Positions 34,200-44,505 of a DNA stretch of 51,357 nt are shown here, piece by piece; within the stretch, counting starts at the first letter, position 1, and every line of letters starts with the position of its first letter. The notes under the pieces were generated by a model. It did not search any database, was not told the origin of the DNA, and worked only from the letters and a program-made list of their open reading frames with translations. Source of the DNA: Hemicentrotus pulcherrimus (lineage: Eukaryota > Echinodermata > Echinoidea > Camarodonta > Strongylocentrotidae); the NCBI GenBank assembly GCA_003118195.1, contig BEXV01000205.1, positions 9,154 to 60,510 of the forward strand. The letters run 5' to 3'. The position numbers and the translations under genes were made by a program.

Positions 34200-34735
34200 C
34201 TGCATCTGCCTAAAGGAGGAGGTCTGCTTCTGGCAACATACCAACAAAATTGATGATGTGGTCCAGTCGAAAGTAAAGTGCAGCTGCAACCTCAAATACT
34301 ATATTGGCACAGTTTCCCACATAGTGCCCCAGGTGATTCTTAACACCATGCTCATGACTTAGGGTAAGCAGTGAAGGAGTCTTCCATACCACTCTGGTCT
34401 GACCCTCTTTGGTGGAAGGCCTTGCTCGCTGTCCTGACAAGTCGTGTTGCTCCAGATTCCCCTGGTCCCCATGATATGCCTCTCTATGGCTTGTGTTGAA
34501 ATGTCCTCAAATGACTTAAGTGTCTTGTTGATGGTATCTGCAAAATTTATCAATGGATGCATCTTGCAGTAGAAGGTGCCAAATTCTGCTGTTGATTACT
34601 AAATTGGGAGAGGAAGAACATCCCAGTTTTCCATGACTGTGGGCAGGAGAGTATGCTTGAGTGGTCAGTCGTTCTCTGAATTGAGGCATTGTGGGTCCTT
34701 GGTCAGTCAAGGTAGAGCGTATCGTGGAAATCAGT
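34200..34735 (-). pseudogene. DDE-like transposase family fragment
   Basis: In shifting frames the minus strand encodes LTDQGPTMPQFRERLTT (equivalent to TMSDRAATEL in the 41-kb copy), then MHPLINFADTINKTLKSFED, then VRTASKAFHQRGSDQSG, then VKNHLGHYVGNCANIVFEVA. The order of blocks is the same as in the 41-kb gene. The likely second catalytic Asp is the D of LTDQG. Frame breaks near 34.6 and 34.42 kb make it inactive. Confidence 0.7.
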
Positions 34736-34969
34736 GCTTCATAAGTTTCTTCTGTGTTGCCTTGTGAATGTCTTGTAGAGAAAACTTATTTCCGCCAACT
34801 ACATGACCTTGACGAACACACTTTATTATAACCTTTAAGCCCAAAGAGGCTGAACCATTTTTCTAAAGGTCTTCCATTAACAAAATGGCACAGCATATTA
34901 AATGTTTACATTTATTACAAATTAATAACTACTGTATGGTATATGTTTTTATCAAACTGTCGACTATAA
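34736..34969. other. non-coding spacer
   Basis: AT-rich. No frames or repeats of note. Confidence 0.4.
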
Positions 34970-35800
34970 AAAAGGAAGAGTACTTGCCTCTCCATCAACC
35001 GCTTCATACGTCATCTTGGGTGTTTCTGCCTCTGTTGGTGGCTCTGGAACAGTACATGTGCTTGATGTAGAAGGTCCTTGCCTTGATGTAGAAGGTCCTG
35101 GCCTTGATGAAGAAGGTCCTGGCCTTGATGCAGAATGTCCTGGCCTTAATGCCTCCACCAGTGCTAATTCATTGTTACAGAATTTTCTAAATCTGTGAGT
35201 TTGTTTTTGATAACTGCAAACTCTTGCGCAAGTGAATCGAGCTTAGCATTTAGGATAGCTGAAGAGCTGGTGAATATCTGAAAAATTGAGTTTGGGGGTT
35301 CTGCTTCGTTGGTCGAAATTAATGCCTCCACCATTGCCAGATTTGAAATGAATCAAACAGTCACACATCTTCAGTCTCCTCCATATCCGATATAGACCCG
35401 TTACTGTCATCCTCAACCCCACCCTCCTCCTCCACCCCACCCTCCACCACCCCACCTTCCTCCTCCCTGCTCTCCATCACATGACTCATCCCTGCCTGCC
35501 CCGTTAATACAGGGACACTTGCGGGCCGATAGCTCAATATATTTACAAGTTGGTTATACATTGTAGTTTACACAGGCGTCTCGACCTTCCCCACTCTTTT
35601 TTTTAATCTTCTTCCAGTGTTTGGTGGAGTCTCCTCTTTAGATTTTGAGTTTTGTCTTGGATGGAAGTTAAGGATCTCACATATCCTGCATCTGCTAGTA
35701 GTCGTACCAATTCTTCATGCACAACCATGCTCCTAACTGTTCCATCTAATTTGTGCTTCATATCCTCCTCTGCCTAAAGAGGACACTAGAAATAAAGAAC
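34970..35800 (-). pseudogene. Myb/SANT-like and linker exons, unassigned
   Basis: After a TTTCTAG/CTCTTTAG acceptor region near 35777-35793, the minus strand encodes HEELVRLLADAGYVRSL, then QDKTQNLKRRLHQTLEED, like the last two helices of a Myb/SANT-type DNA-binding domain, up to a stop at about 35606. Further open pieces follow: an acidic stretch SREEEGGVVEGGVEEEGG (about 35490), FTSSSAILNAKLDSLAQEF with a coiled tail (35280-35190), and a Ser/Pro-rich repeat (35158-35040). Together they look like the N-terminal exons of a transposon gene, perhaps the one ending at 33.8 kb. The linkage is inferred from strand and spacing. Confidence 0.4.
35055..35145. repeat. 18-bp minisatellite inside coding-like sequence
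   Basis: Four to five copies of a unit like GAAGGTCCTGGCCTTGAT. On the minus strand it encodes repeats of a Ser-Arg-Pro-Gly-Pro-Ser type. Confidence 0.8.
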
Positions 35801-35954
35801 GCTTATTGGTCACTAAAGGACTGATGTATGATGTTATGACGTCATTGGGATAACAAAGAATCTACGAACGATAGATTCTAGTTCTTTCAAGTATTCTAGT
35901 CATTTTCTTCAAAGCTTTCCAAACTCCACAAATTCCCCCCCCCCCCCTTTACAA

Positions 35955-36130
35955 TTTGTCTTTTGGCCAGTTGGATTCATCAGTGCATAGAAATATAGGT
36001 CCTTCTTTCCACTCATCTGTCAGCCTTTCGACAACAATCCCTCCTGAGATCTTGTCAGCAACATTCTCTTCTCCAGGGATGTGTTTCCACATCAATCTGA
36101 CCCACTTTTTTTCCAATTCATCCTCTATAC
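35955..36130 (-). pseudogene. BEL/Pao pol fragment, RNase H end
   Basis: A frame encodes MWKHIPGEENVADKISGGI, then LTDEWKEGPIFL and ESNWP. The HIPGE-x-NVADxIS-x-G pattern followed by W-x-x-GPxFL is typical of the end of RNase H and the linker in BEL/Pao retrotransposons. It is truncated on both sides. A second Pao piece lies at 38.2-38.5 kb. Confidence 0.75.
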
Positions 36131-36299
36131 AGAGGCATTTTTATGACACAGGTTCTGTGATTGGCTTTTTGGCTAGTCCATATATTCCTGACAAGAGCGC
36201 GGACATCTTTTTGTCGTTCGAAAAATATGAAAAGTAAACTTCCACTCTTTACAGATCCAAGATTATTTGTGACAAGTACAATAAATCAAGGTTAAATAT

Positions 36300-36438
36300 T
36301 CCACGGCTTCCATCACAATCAACTATAGCTGGTAACTGGTGGCTCCCAATGTAGCAAAAAATGCGATAGGACTTCGGTACGAGGCGCATATTGCACGGAT
36401 CACAACAGTAAGAATGTGGCTCGCCATCTCAGGTTCTT
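36300..36438 (-). pseudogene. P-element-like transposase, downstream half, split by the RecQ element
   Basis: These bases correspond to 49170-49290 in the second copy, where the frame reads PKMASHILTVMICAICASYR, then SPIAYFATLDC. It continues the P-like (THAP9-type) transposase core that resumes at 37767. Here the sequence carries further substitutions. Confidence 0.7.
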
Positions 36439-36558
36439 TAGCCTATAATCTAGGCGGAGTGCCAAGCTTATTTTCTTTGCTGCTAGACTAACCCCAAGCA
36501 GAACGTCTGATACGGCGAGACTACGAACCGTGGCTCACCGCCTATCACTGGTCTAGCT
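36439..36558. repeat. left terminal inverted repeat of the RecQ element
   Basis: Pairs with 37624-37757. It begins TAGCCTATAATCTAGGCGG and ends ACTGGTCTAGCT. Confidence 0.9.
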
Positions 36559-36860
36559 AATCAATATTCATATATGTTCAAAATGGCGGATCTATGAATC
36601 ATTCAACAGCCCTACCAAATAAGGTACACGTTCGACCAATCAGATATAAGAAACCGCAACGAAAAAAGATTGCGCTCGTCCATTACTTAATAGGGGTAAT
36701 AAAAAGGAAGAAGGGGAGGTGAAACCAAAAAAAATCTTTAAAATTATCATTTTACTACTGTGAAATATCAAAAAATTGTAGTTTTATGTGAACAATAAAA
36801 CATATATCTTTGTATGGTAAAACAATTATCGTATCAAATTTACAATGACAAATTATTTAC

Positions 36861-37454
36861 CATTTGGTGATGCAGTGACTTTCGTCTTCTACCACTGCAC
36901 ACAAGTTCTGCTGCCATTTTGGGCTCATCGACACGTCGTTGCCTCTTTTCCCCAAAACACTTTCCGGGCTCATGTAAACAATGGAAATACATCCATTTAT
37001 CAGGTCGTGCTCTTCGGCTGAACTCGGAGATACATCATTCAAATACACGGCAGAAATACCAAGGCTCTGAAGCTGCGTCACCTGCGATCTCATCAATGCA
37101 ATCAATGGCGAAATTACCAAGCAGATCGAAGTTGTTTTGGTAGTGCCAGTAGTGCCACTACCGGTAGTTCTTTACGGCGGTACTTTCGTTCTGCCAACGG
37201 CAATGACTCGAGTCATCATGATCATAGAATCCGTGGTCGCGTAGAAAATCACAGCACAAGGGGATTGCTTGGTATATTGCACTCTTTCCAAAACCAGGAG
37301 GTAATGCAACAAAAATATCCCTGCCGGCTTCAATAACGCTACGAATAGCGGATTCCTGCAGTTCTCTGAATTTTCTATTAGGAATGCCTAGTTTGTTGGC
37401 CACATATGATAAACTTTCTCGCAGGAGATCGTCGTCGCATGAACTACCTGCCAT
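36861..37454 (-). pseudogene. RecQ-like helicase, first RecA-like lobe only
   Basis: The likely start is the ATG at 37454 (AAGATGGCAG; MAGSSCDDDLLRESLSYVAN). The frame contains the RecQ motif 0-like FRELQESAIRSV and Walker A as ALPPGFGKSAIYQAIPL. After one frame break between 37160 and 37135 it continues as SICLVISPLIALMRSQV (motif Ia), ISIVYMSPESVLG and VVEDESHCITKW (motif II, DESH instead of DEAH). A donor-like GTAAAT follows at 36860. The second lobe, the zinc and winged-helix domains and HRDC are absent, so no functional 3'-5' helicase can be made. RecQ helicases unwind recombination intermediates using ATP; similar multicopy genes are known from corals and sea urchins. A longer N-terminal extension (to 37595) is open but enters the TIR-proximal region. 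Confidence 0.8.
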
Positions 37455-37500
37455 CTTGGATGAAGAAAATGACGTAATGTCACGTGATTGATAATATGCA
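37455..37500 (-). promoter_or_regulatory. promoter-like motifs before the RecQ start
   Basis: Immediately upstream of the minus-strand ATG lie a CRE-like TTACGTCA (37470-37477) and an E-box TCACGTGA (37480-37487). The ATG itself sits in a YY1-like CAAGATGGCAG. The spacing suggests the element carries its own promoter. Confidence 0.4.
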
Positions 37501-37623
37501 TATGCATAGACTCTTCTCCATACTTGCTTCTGATTGGTTGAGTTCATTTCGTATTCATGAGGTTTTTTTCGTACGAAAAACTGCCACGGATTCATGGTTG
37601 ATAATTAAAAAAACAACGACTAA

Positions 37624-37757
37624 AGCTAGGCCAGTGATTATAGGCGGTGAGCTGCTTCGCGACTCACGGTTCGTAGTCTCGCCGTATCAGACGTTCTGCT
37701 TAAGGTTAGTCAAGCAGTAAAGAAAAAAGCTCGGCACTCCGCTGAGATTATAGGCTA
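37624..37757. repeat. right terminal inverted repeat of the RecQ element
   Basis: Reverse complement of the left TIR apart from scattered changes and an extra 13-14 bases (GAGCTGCTTCGCGACTC region). Confidence 0.9.
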
Positions 37758-37766
37758 CGGGTTTTT

Positions 37767-38193
37767 TGTTTCTTTCGCAATTTCTTACATATATGTCTGC
37801 AATTCGTCATTTATAGTTCAAAGACTTGTAAGCCCACATTTTCTCCAGTTGATTGAGAAAACATCAGTCCTGCAGTGATCTTCATTTCATCTATTGATAC
37901 CATATTTTGTTCATGCTTCAGCAAGGAACTGAACTTGATGTCACTGCAGACGCGCTGAAAAAAAACTGGGAATTTAGTCCTGGTGGGTTATCTGTGAAAT
38001 GGGTGTACTGGAAGAGCATTGTCTGATGAGGCAAGGTAAGAAATCCTGAGTTTCACAAAACATTGTATGCTGCTGATGACTTTGCATGAAGTGCAATACA
38101 TAACCGCAGAATTGCTGGATGCCATCTCATTCCCGTCCCTTTTCTGTTAAGCCTACTGAAAGGTCTGCTCTTCCCACAAGAGTTGGTGCGGTG
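37767..38193 (-). pseudogene. P-element-like transposase, central part
   Basis: After an acceptor-like TTTTTTTTCAG (about 37957) the minus strand encodes NMVSIDEMKITAGLMFSQST. The D of SIDEMKI is the expected first catalytic Asp of P-element/THAP9-like transposases. The copy at 49.3-49.5 kb is cleaner. Several substitutions and stops follow. The sequence upstream to 38193 corresponds to 49500-49705. Confidence 0.75.
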
Positions 38194-38582
38194 GTTGGTA
38201 AGCTCAAAAAAGGAAGACCGGGCTAGATTTCCGCTCACATGTCTCCACTGTTGATGAGGGTTTGACTTGCTTTGGATTTGTTCTCGTCTATCCGACACAA
38301 AGGGCTTGAAACCTTTTGCCTGACTTCGAACCCATCCAAGCACTATCATGCTATCTGTCATAAAGACTGTCTCTCTTAACTCTAGTGTGGTCTCTTCTCT
38401 GATGGTTGCATCAAGTCAAACAGCAACCACTGCAGCCTGGAGCTCCAATCTCAGCAGCGTCAACTTCTTAAGCAATGCTACTATAGAATTAGCCGTCACA
38501 AATCTAGCATCATAGCTGCTATCCTCTAACTCCCAGCAAATGTAAACACGCTCCAAACGCCTCTTCAGATGCGACACAGTTA
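38194..38582 (-). mobile_element. BEL/Pao fragment inserted in the P-like repeat
   Basis: The stretch is absent from the second copy of the repeat, where AGTTGCTATGGTG joins directly to ATTTTCAGGG (near 49715). It encodes YDARFVTANSIVALLKKL, then LLRLELQAAVVAV and FMTDSMIVLGWVRSQAKGF, and QWRHVSGNLARS. These are the RNase H blocks of BEL/Pao elements (LELxAAV; TDSxIVLxW; WRHV). There is no LTR or 3' tail. A frame break lies near 38410. It is probably a piece introduced by recombination or repair rather than a full retrotransposon. Confidence 0.75.
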
Positions 38583-39200
38583 TATTTTCAGGGAACTCTT
38601 TTTTTAATGCTTTTCTTTTCCTGCTGAAGAACTTGTGCAAATGATTTACTTTCCAGCTCAGTAACTGACTTGGCCTCTTCATTGAACTTCTTTTTGACTT
38701 GTGACTTGAGCTTCAATAGCTTTTGATTCCCCCACTGAACCTCTTATGCATTAATATAAATTATATTTTTATCTTTTCACAAACAATCAGTATAGCTAGC
38801 ATAAATAGCGATAGTATTGTATGCTTTATTCAATTTCATAAGTGACTTTGAGGAGATTACCAAAATATGATGATCTACACACAGATCGGCAGAATTACGA
38901 TATTTTAAAATTAGTCAATAAATATCTCTCAAATTGGACAAAATAATACAATGTAGAAAAATACAAAGATTAGTGTCTTGTAACCATCCCAATGTTCTTC
39001 CATTTATTCGCACAATATGCCCTTCAAGAAAGTTGAAAGTTTTCAAGATCTACTTGTCTCTGTTAGCCCTTCCCTGACTTCAGATGAGTGAGCCTGCTGT
39101 AAGTACTGCATCCTCATACTTAAGAGCTGGTGCCTCTTCACTATTCTCTTGCAATTCACAAACAGTCTGTCAAGCTTTTAATTGCATGCCAACCAGACTT
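38583..39200 (-). repeat. P-like coiled segment and flank, shared with 49.7-50.5 kb
   Basis: The minus strand encodes KKKFNEEAKSVTELESKSFA then QVLQQEKKS, a coiled region of the P-like protein. 38865-39150 matches 50275-50520 closely (for example GTCAATAAATATCTCTCAAA and CAAGAAAGTTGAAAGTTTTC). Confidence 0.75.
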
Positions 39201-40714
39201 GCCAAACTTGCAAACTATTAATTCTCATATTTTGAAATATAATCCAACGTGTCTCATTTGAGTGAAAGAAAATCTGTCGTAATCAAGTACAATCCTTGAC
39301 ATTCAAGATCAAGAATATATCATGATGATTTGTTCTTGTTAGTCACATTGAAAACTTGTTACAACAAATGTCTCTTACTTGTAACATCAGTCAGTCAGTC
39401 GAGCCAATTATCACAGAAAACATGACCATGACCTAAAGTATGCAATCCAAGAGCTACAATAAATTCTTACAAATACTCCATCTTTCCAAGAACCATATGT
39501 ATCTGGAACCAACTGCCACAACCAGCGGTCCACATCAATGGCCTGGCTGCATTTTGAGAGGTTGCCTCACCAGTCATTAGAACAATGCAACTTCCTCCTG
39601 GGCCAATGGACCTACAGCACTCCCCATTATTAGTGTTTAGATGAATGGCTTTTAGACAAATTGCTTGTAGACCAAGTGGAAAATAGACCTATAAGTATTA
39701 GACGAAATGTTAGGTCAAGTGATATACAGAGGTGGTGTGGTATGTTGCAGTTGCTGTTTTCTGCTTTTTGGCCTCCCATCTTTCCCTACAGGATGGCATG
39801 AAGTGCGGTCCTTTGAGCAATCTGTATTGATACCAAAGGATAACAAAATGGTCATTAAAAAAATCCTTTACCTTAATGGCCTCTGGAGAAATGAAGATCA
39901 CATCGTACTCTGCTGTCTTAAAATCTGAGGACATTGAGATAGATCAATTTAGAATCATGTGTAAATGATGGTATTTAATTGTTTCTAATGATCCTTCACA
40001 CAATACTCCACAGTGAATGATGTCTGTAACATTTAACTTATTATGACCTACATGTAGCAATGCCACATGATATTTTATTTTTCATCGAAAGTATGCCTTA
40101 TTTGTATTTAAATTGAAGCTTATGTAATTGTCTATCTAATGAGGCAACGTTTTTTTAACGATAATTAACAATATGCAAATTAGCCCATAATTAATTAGGA
40201 GAAATATGTTTTTTTTTTCCACTCGTCTTTCTCCGAATTCTGTATTTTGTGTTCATAACTAATTTATGTGCCCATTTCATTCAAAAACTAATGTATAACA
40301 TCAATCTGTTAATTGTTACCTTAATACCACAATACTACATTTCCATAATATTTATGGGATTGGGGGGTCGGAATATGCAAATTAGCGCATGTATAATTAG
40401 TACAACTGCCAGTACAGCTGTGTACAACACTCAGACGGACCTAATCAACAACACTACATGTAAATGTATGCCTTTGATCATTTTTTCCAAATAAACACAA
40501 TATTTAATACTCTTGGATACATTAAGATATCACTGTGTCTTATTTTGTTCTTATTTGAACAAGCTGCTTATGACGTTGCTTGCTTGCTTGCCTGAAGGTA
40601 TGTGGTCACTGTTGTCAAGGAGGAGGAGCTTGGCTTGCAGTCTGTAGTGGGAAAAGAAATGGTTAAATATTATTATTCAAATGTTCTAATTAGTATTAAA
40701 ATCATTAAGATAAT
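39200..40714. other. sparse region with one RecQ-like exon candidate
   Basis: On the minus strand at 39926-39880 an exon-like piece sits between CCTCAG and AAG|GTAAAG and encodes FKTAEYDVIFISPEAIK, similar to the motif before DEAH in RecQ-like proteins. It is too short to be sure. 40165-40390 holds two copies of AATATGCAAATTAGC. The rest is AT-rich. A single N lies at 40742. Confidence 0.35.
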
Positions 40715-41032
40715 TTATTGTAAAAATGTTTTGTAACTACTNGTTTGTGTAGGTACCTGAATTTTCAAAACACCCAATTTCTCAGCTGTGTGTCTACCAA
40801 GCAATGCTGGACCCTTACCATCCATGACATAAAATTCAGCTTGAACACTATGATTACCTGCAACTGACACATTTGTTGTGAATTTTCCATTTAACTTCAA
40901 TGGTTCCTTTGAACCATATGCATACAATTTCTGACTAGTCTTTTCTGACTTACACTTGATTCTATTTGCTTTCAATTTCTCCCATGTTTCAGTGTCTATC
41001 ATGTTTACTGTGGTACCACTATCTACAATCAT
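40715..41032 (-). pseudogene. Gypsy-type aspartic protease fragment
   Basis: The frame encodes MIVDSGTTVNMIDTETWEKL, then GNHSVQAEFYVMDGKG and ALLGRHTAEKLGVLKI. DSG is the catalytic Asp triad of retropepsins, and the ALLGR block is the conserved C-terminal motif. The protease would process gag-pol. No gag or reverse transcriptase flanks it. Its 5' border (41032) is fused directly to the 3' end of the transposase-like gene, so it is a junction of two elements. Confidence 0.85.
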
Positions 41033-43586
41033 TGCAACTTGCTGATTAAACCAAGTGCTTTGCAGCCAGCCAGGTAGAGGGGTTCTTTGAGGTCCGCCTC
41101 TACAGTCTTCAGGAGCTTGTTGGTGGCCCCACCATCCAGGAATAACCTCATCTGATCTTTCAGAAAATAAATATGGGCCGCATTAAAGAATAATATGTTA
41201 AAACGACTGCCTCTAAATGGTACCAATGGGAGAGATCTCTTGTGATTTTGCTTGAGGAAGTCCTTGCAGAATATCTTGAATTGTCCATGGCAGCCAGATT
41301 TCTCATCCCCTCCACGAGCAAAAGCTTTAGAGGCAGCCCGAACGAGTCTAATAGTTCCATTTCCATCTCCCTTGAAGGCAAGTCCTTTTGCTGCAGCACC
41401 TGCACCTTTCCCGTCGAACATCTCATCTTCAATGGCAGATAGAGTTTTCTCACAGACCTCGGCATATTGAAATAAACTGTGAAGACCGCAGAAAAACGAA
41501 GTCATATCCTCTAATGGACGCCGTTCCTCTTCTGTTAGGTCCACCCAATTGTCCTTTACGTACGGAAGCACTTCCATTCTATGCAGTTGGAGTAACTCAT
41601 GCCATTTTTAATTCGGTAGCAGCCCTGTCCGACATTGTATTCCGAATGTTCCCCAATATGCGTCTTCCTGTCGGGCTGGCCTCGTTTGCTATTTCATCTA
41701 TATCCGACAGTACTTCCTTGAAGGTTGCCAATGTATTCACTGCGGACTTCGTGGCAATATCTCTCAACCCTAAAACATAATAATTTCTCTCATCATCTGT
41801 AATGTGATAACCCATCACTTTCTCACCATACTTTGAAGTCTCATCTGAGTAAAGAGTTGTATTTGCCTTACTTCCCAATTCCGTGTCAATTTGTTTCTGT
41901 GCAAGGTAAAGCCTCTGTATATTCATTTTGACGGCAGTCTCGTGCATTTTTTACCTGTTAACTGTTCAGTCACAATACTGATGCACGGCGACACCTTGGA
42001 CACAGCAGCATGATTGTCTAGGAGATGGTAGACGCAATGGGTTAGGGCTGTATTGAAACAATTTTTCTCTTTATCATAAGTTTGAATTTCATCTTTTTCT
42101 TTCAGTTTTTCATGCAGAATTTTGTTGCAATGTCTGAGCTGCACAATTTCCTCCTGCATTTTTTTCACCTTCTCCTCCATAACTCCCAAGCTCTCTTCAC
42201 ACTCATGATGATCGATCCTCTCCTCCAGAGTCCTGCTTCGTCTTCGTTGATAGTCCTCCCTATCCTTACTTCGCTTTAATTCAACCTTTCTCTTCAGGGA
42301 TTTTTGTTTTTCATACTCAAGATCTTGTTTAGAGGATTTTAATGCATCTGTTTTTTTTTGTCACCTTTTCACTCAATTCCTTGGCAGTTTTCTCGAAACT
42401 GCAAACCTTATGCTTAAGGCATATTCCACTAGTCCTATGAGGCACTCGTCTTGAAGGGTTTATGCCAGGAAACATATACTCTTCTTTCAAGAAATCCTCA
42501 TAGGCACTTGATCTACCTTTATTCTTGAGGAGTCTTTTACCCTTTTCTTTTAGCCTTAATAATGACCTCCTCAACACATCCGTAGATCCGCTGTACTCTG
42601 GATTTAAAGATTGTACGTGGCATGCTGTTGCAAGCACCGTTCGCTCCTTCAAAAAATCAAGAATTTCTTGATTTGTGATGCGTGCTTTATCTATAGTATT
42701 GTATTATTTGATTGTATTAGAAAGAGATGGAAGGGGGAAGAAAGATTCATTAATAATTTTGTTAATTATTTACATGGAGATATGTTTATTATTATACATG
42801 ATAACGTTGATGAAAATGTTTATATACAATTCATGTTCATGCATATAAATTGAAATCTGTCTAGTAAAAAATAAAAACTGGAATCCAAGGAAAGATTGAT
42901 GATCACCTAGATGTGGAAAATTGGATATTTATTAGTTATTTTTTTCAGGGAAAAATCAGACTCAAGACAGAGACTCAGTCATTCATTATCATTGACATCA
43001 CATATTCTCAAATTAAAAACTCATTCATTCATAAATAAAATAATTTGTTATTTTTTACTTTTTGAATTCACTTCAGTTTTCATTGCCACTGTGAAAAAGC
43101 TAGGATTAATGCTGCTTTGAATGGTACCAAATACCTCAAATCTGGAAAATTTATTGAATTGTAAGTCGGCTAACTTATTTATAATAGTTTTTATAAGGCA
43201 CAAAACATATTCCAGCACCAAAGACAATGCATGGGACTGATAGGTGCTGTACATAATTTTGACCGATGAGGGCGTTTTTGGAAAAATTTCGCGGGCAAGT
43301 GAAAGCTAGCCTCTGAAGGGCCTATTCGCTCTAGCGATTATGCGCGATGTCTATTGGATACAAGTTTGGTACCAATTCAAAGCCAAGACCGTGAGCAACT
43401 CTAAAATAGTTGTCCGTACCTTGTCCTTACCCCTCACTTTCAAAATATATTGGCTCAAAAACAGGTCAAAATATCGACAAAAATAAGGCTTATTTTGCCT
43501 TTATCGAAACATTAGAACAAAATCACGGAAAAATCAAATTTTGGTATCAAATTCTCAGAAATTCTCTTACCTTCGTCCGAAGCCAT
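41029..43586 (-). CDS. nearly intact DDE-like transposase-family gene, two exons
   Basis: Exon 1 is only 16 bases (43586-43571, MASDE), followed by a strong donor, GTAAGAG. Exon 2 begins at 42690 after ACTATAG, and the phases join exactly into DKARITNQEILDFLKERTVL. Then come a charged N-terminal region, a long coiled coil (MEEKVKKMQEEIVQLRHCN, about 42189), NCFNTALTHCVYHLLDNHAA, the core with TLYSDETSKYGEKVMGYHIT (probable first Asp) and RNTMSDRAATEL (probable second Asp), and a C-terminal part with KDNWVDLTEEERRPLEDM, FCGLHSLFQYAEVCEKTL and FRGSRFNILFFNAAHIYFL. Three frame breaks exist: an A9 run (42351-42359), a small indel near 41945 and an A5 run near 41605; two are homopolymers. The 3' end is truncated by fusion to a Gypsy protease. 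Naming it DDE-like rests on motif pattern. Confidence 0.6.
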
Positions 43587-43690
43587 CTTGCGGTTTCCAC
43601 ATACTAAAACAAGCCATGGAGATGCGATTTCCCGCCACCGCCTCAAACCCGAAAGTAAAGCGGCGAAGCGTTGCGATTGGTATTTCAGCC
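43587..43690 (-). promoter_or_regulatory. promoter-like region of the 43.6-kb gene
   Basis: Upstream of the ATG (in CGCAAGATGGCTTC, a YY1-like start) lie an E2F-type site GGCGGGAAA (43628-43636) and a CCAAT box (43676-43680). This is a TATA-less layout typical of animal housekeeping promoters. Confidence 0.5.
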
Positions 43691-44112
43691 GGCGATTCGA
43701 CACAAAAAAGGTACACTTTGAGACTCGTTTTTTCATATTTTCGTATTTATTTATTCAATCCAATGTCATTACATGGTTAAAAGAAGTATTTTTAGAGGAA
43801 AACATCATTACAAAACAAGACATGTTATATTTTTACATTGATATCAGACAATGATCAAAGGCAAACATTGTGTAGTGGTGGAATAGGACCCCCCAAAATC
43901 GCCGCTCGTTTGGCATCGCTACTACATGTATATTTTGAGACATTTCATATCATGCACAAAATATCTCCCAGATCTGTCCGTAAATAATTCTCTAAATTAT
44001 AGAGTGAATCGTTACAATTTAGTAAACGCATTATGAAAAATGCAAAACCTCTTGGCACTAGAGTAAGGAGTTAACCGGGGTATTATATTAAGGGATTAAG
44101 GCATAACAAGGC
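43691..44112. other. non-coding, nothing recognised
   Basis: AT-rich except for a C-rich, CpG-bearing islet near 43885-43915. Confidence 0.5.
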
Positions 44113-44505
44113 TCACAAACCTTGAGTATATCCTATGGGCGTTCTCTGTGGAAACTTAACCAGCCTGAAACTCTGCCCCTGAATTCGGGATACCAGTCGG
44201 CCAACGTCGTCCAACAAGTAGGGGTGTTGACTGACGTGCCCGGAAAAAACAGACAGATACGGCGAGTCACTATCCAAGAGGAGTCGGGGGGAGGGGATTC
44301 TCTGTACAATGGCCACCTGGGCCGAATTAACTAAAAGGGCCAGGCCCAACACCCCGACGTATGCATTCTGGAAAGCAGGCATCCAGCTTTCGAGCGTCAC
44401 CGGAGAAATTGTGGATGTGCTGTTGACGCCCTCAGTACCCCTTACAAAAAAAATCTCTATGGTACACCATAAAAACACCATAGCAGATCTACCATAGACC
44501 ACCAT
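44113..44505 (-). other. unassigned 130-codon open frame
   Basis: GC-richer than its surroundings and open for 130 codons (AFQNAYVGVLGLALLVNSAQ is hydrophobic; RIPSPRLLLDSDSPYL). I recognise no domain, and the opposite strand is also open in part. It overlaps the start of the minisatellite to the right. Confidence 0.25.

Larger units (their letters stand above)
36439..37757 (-). mobile_element. TIR element carrying part of a RecQ-like helicase gene (Mutator-type insertion)
   Basis: The 1,319-bp stretch is bounded by TIRs at 36439-36558 and 37624-37757. Both start TAGCCTATAATCT and share GCGGAGTGCC, CTTTGCTGCTAGACTAACC-type sequence and AGAACGTCTGATACGGCGAG. They differ by a 13-14-bp indel. 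Directly outside lie CAGGTTCTT (36430-36438) and CGGGTTTTT (37758-37766), a 9-bp target duplication with two transitions. The paralogous sequence at 49.26-49.31 kb has the same flanks with only one such 9-mer (TGGGCTCTT) and no insert. Long TIRs plus 9-bp duplications are the hallmark of the Mutator superfamily. The element encodes no transposase, only the first part of a helicase, so it was mobilised in trans. Confidence 0.85.

Noticed and set aside
37484..37720. Plus-strand frame over the right TIR of the RecQ element
   Set aside because: It lies in TIR and 5'-flanking DNA of the helicase fragment and shows no domain.
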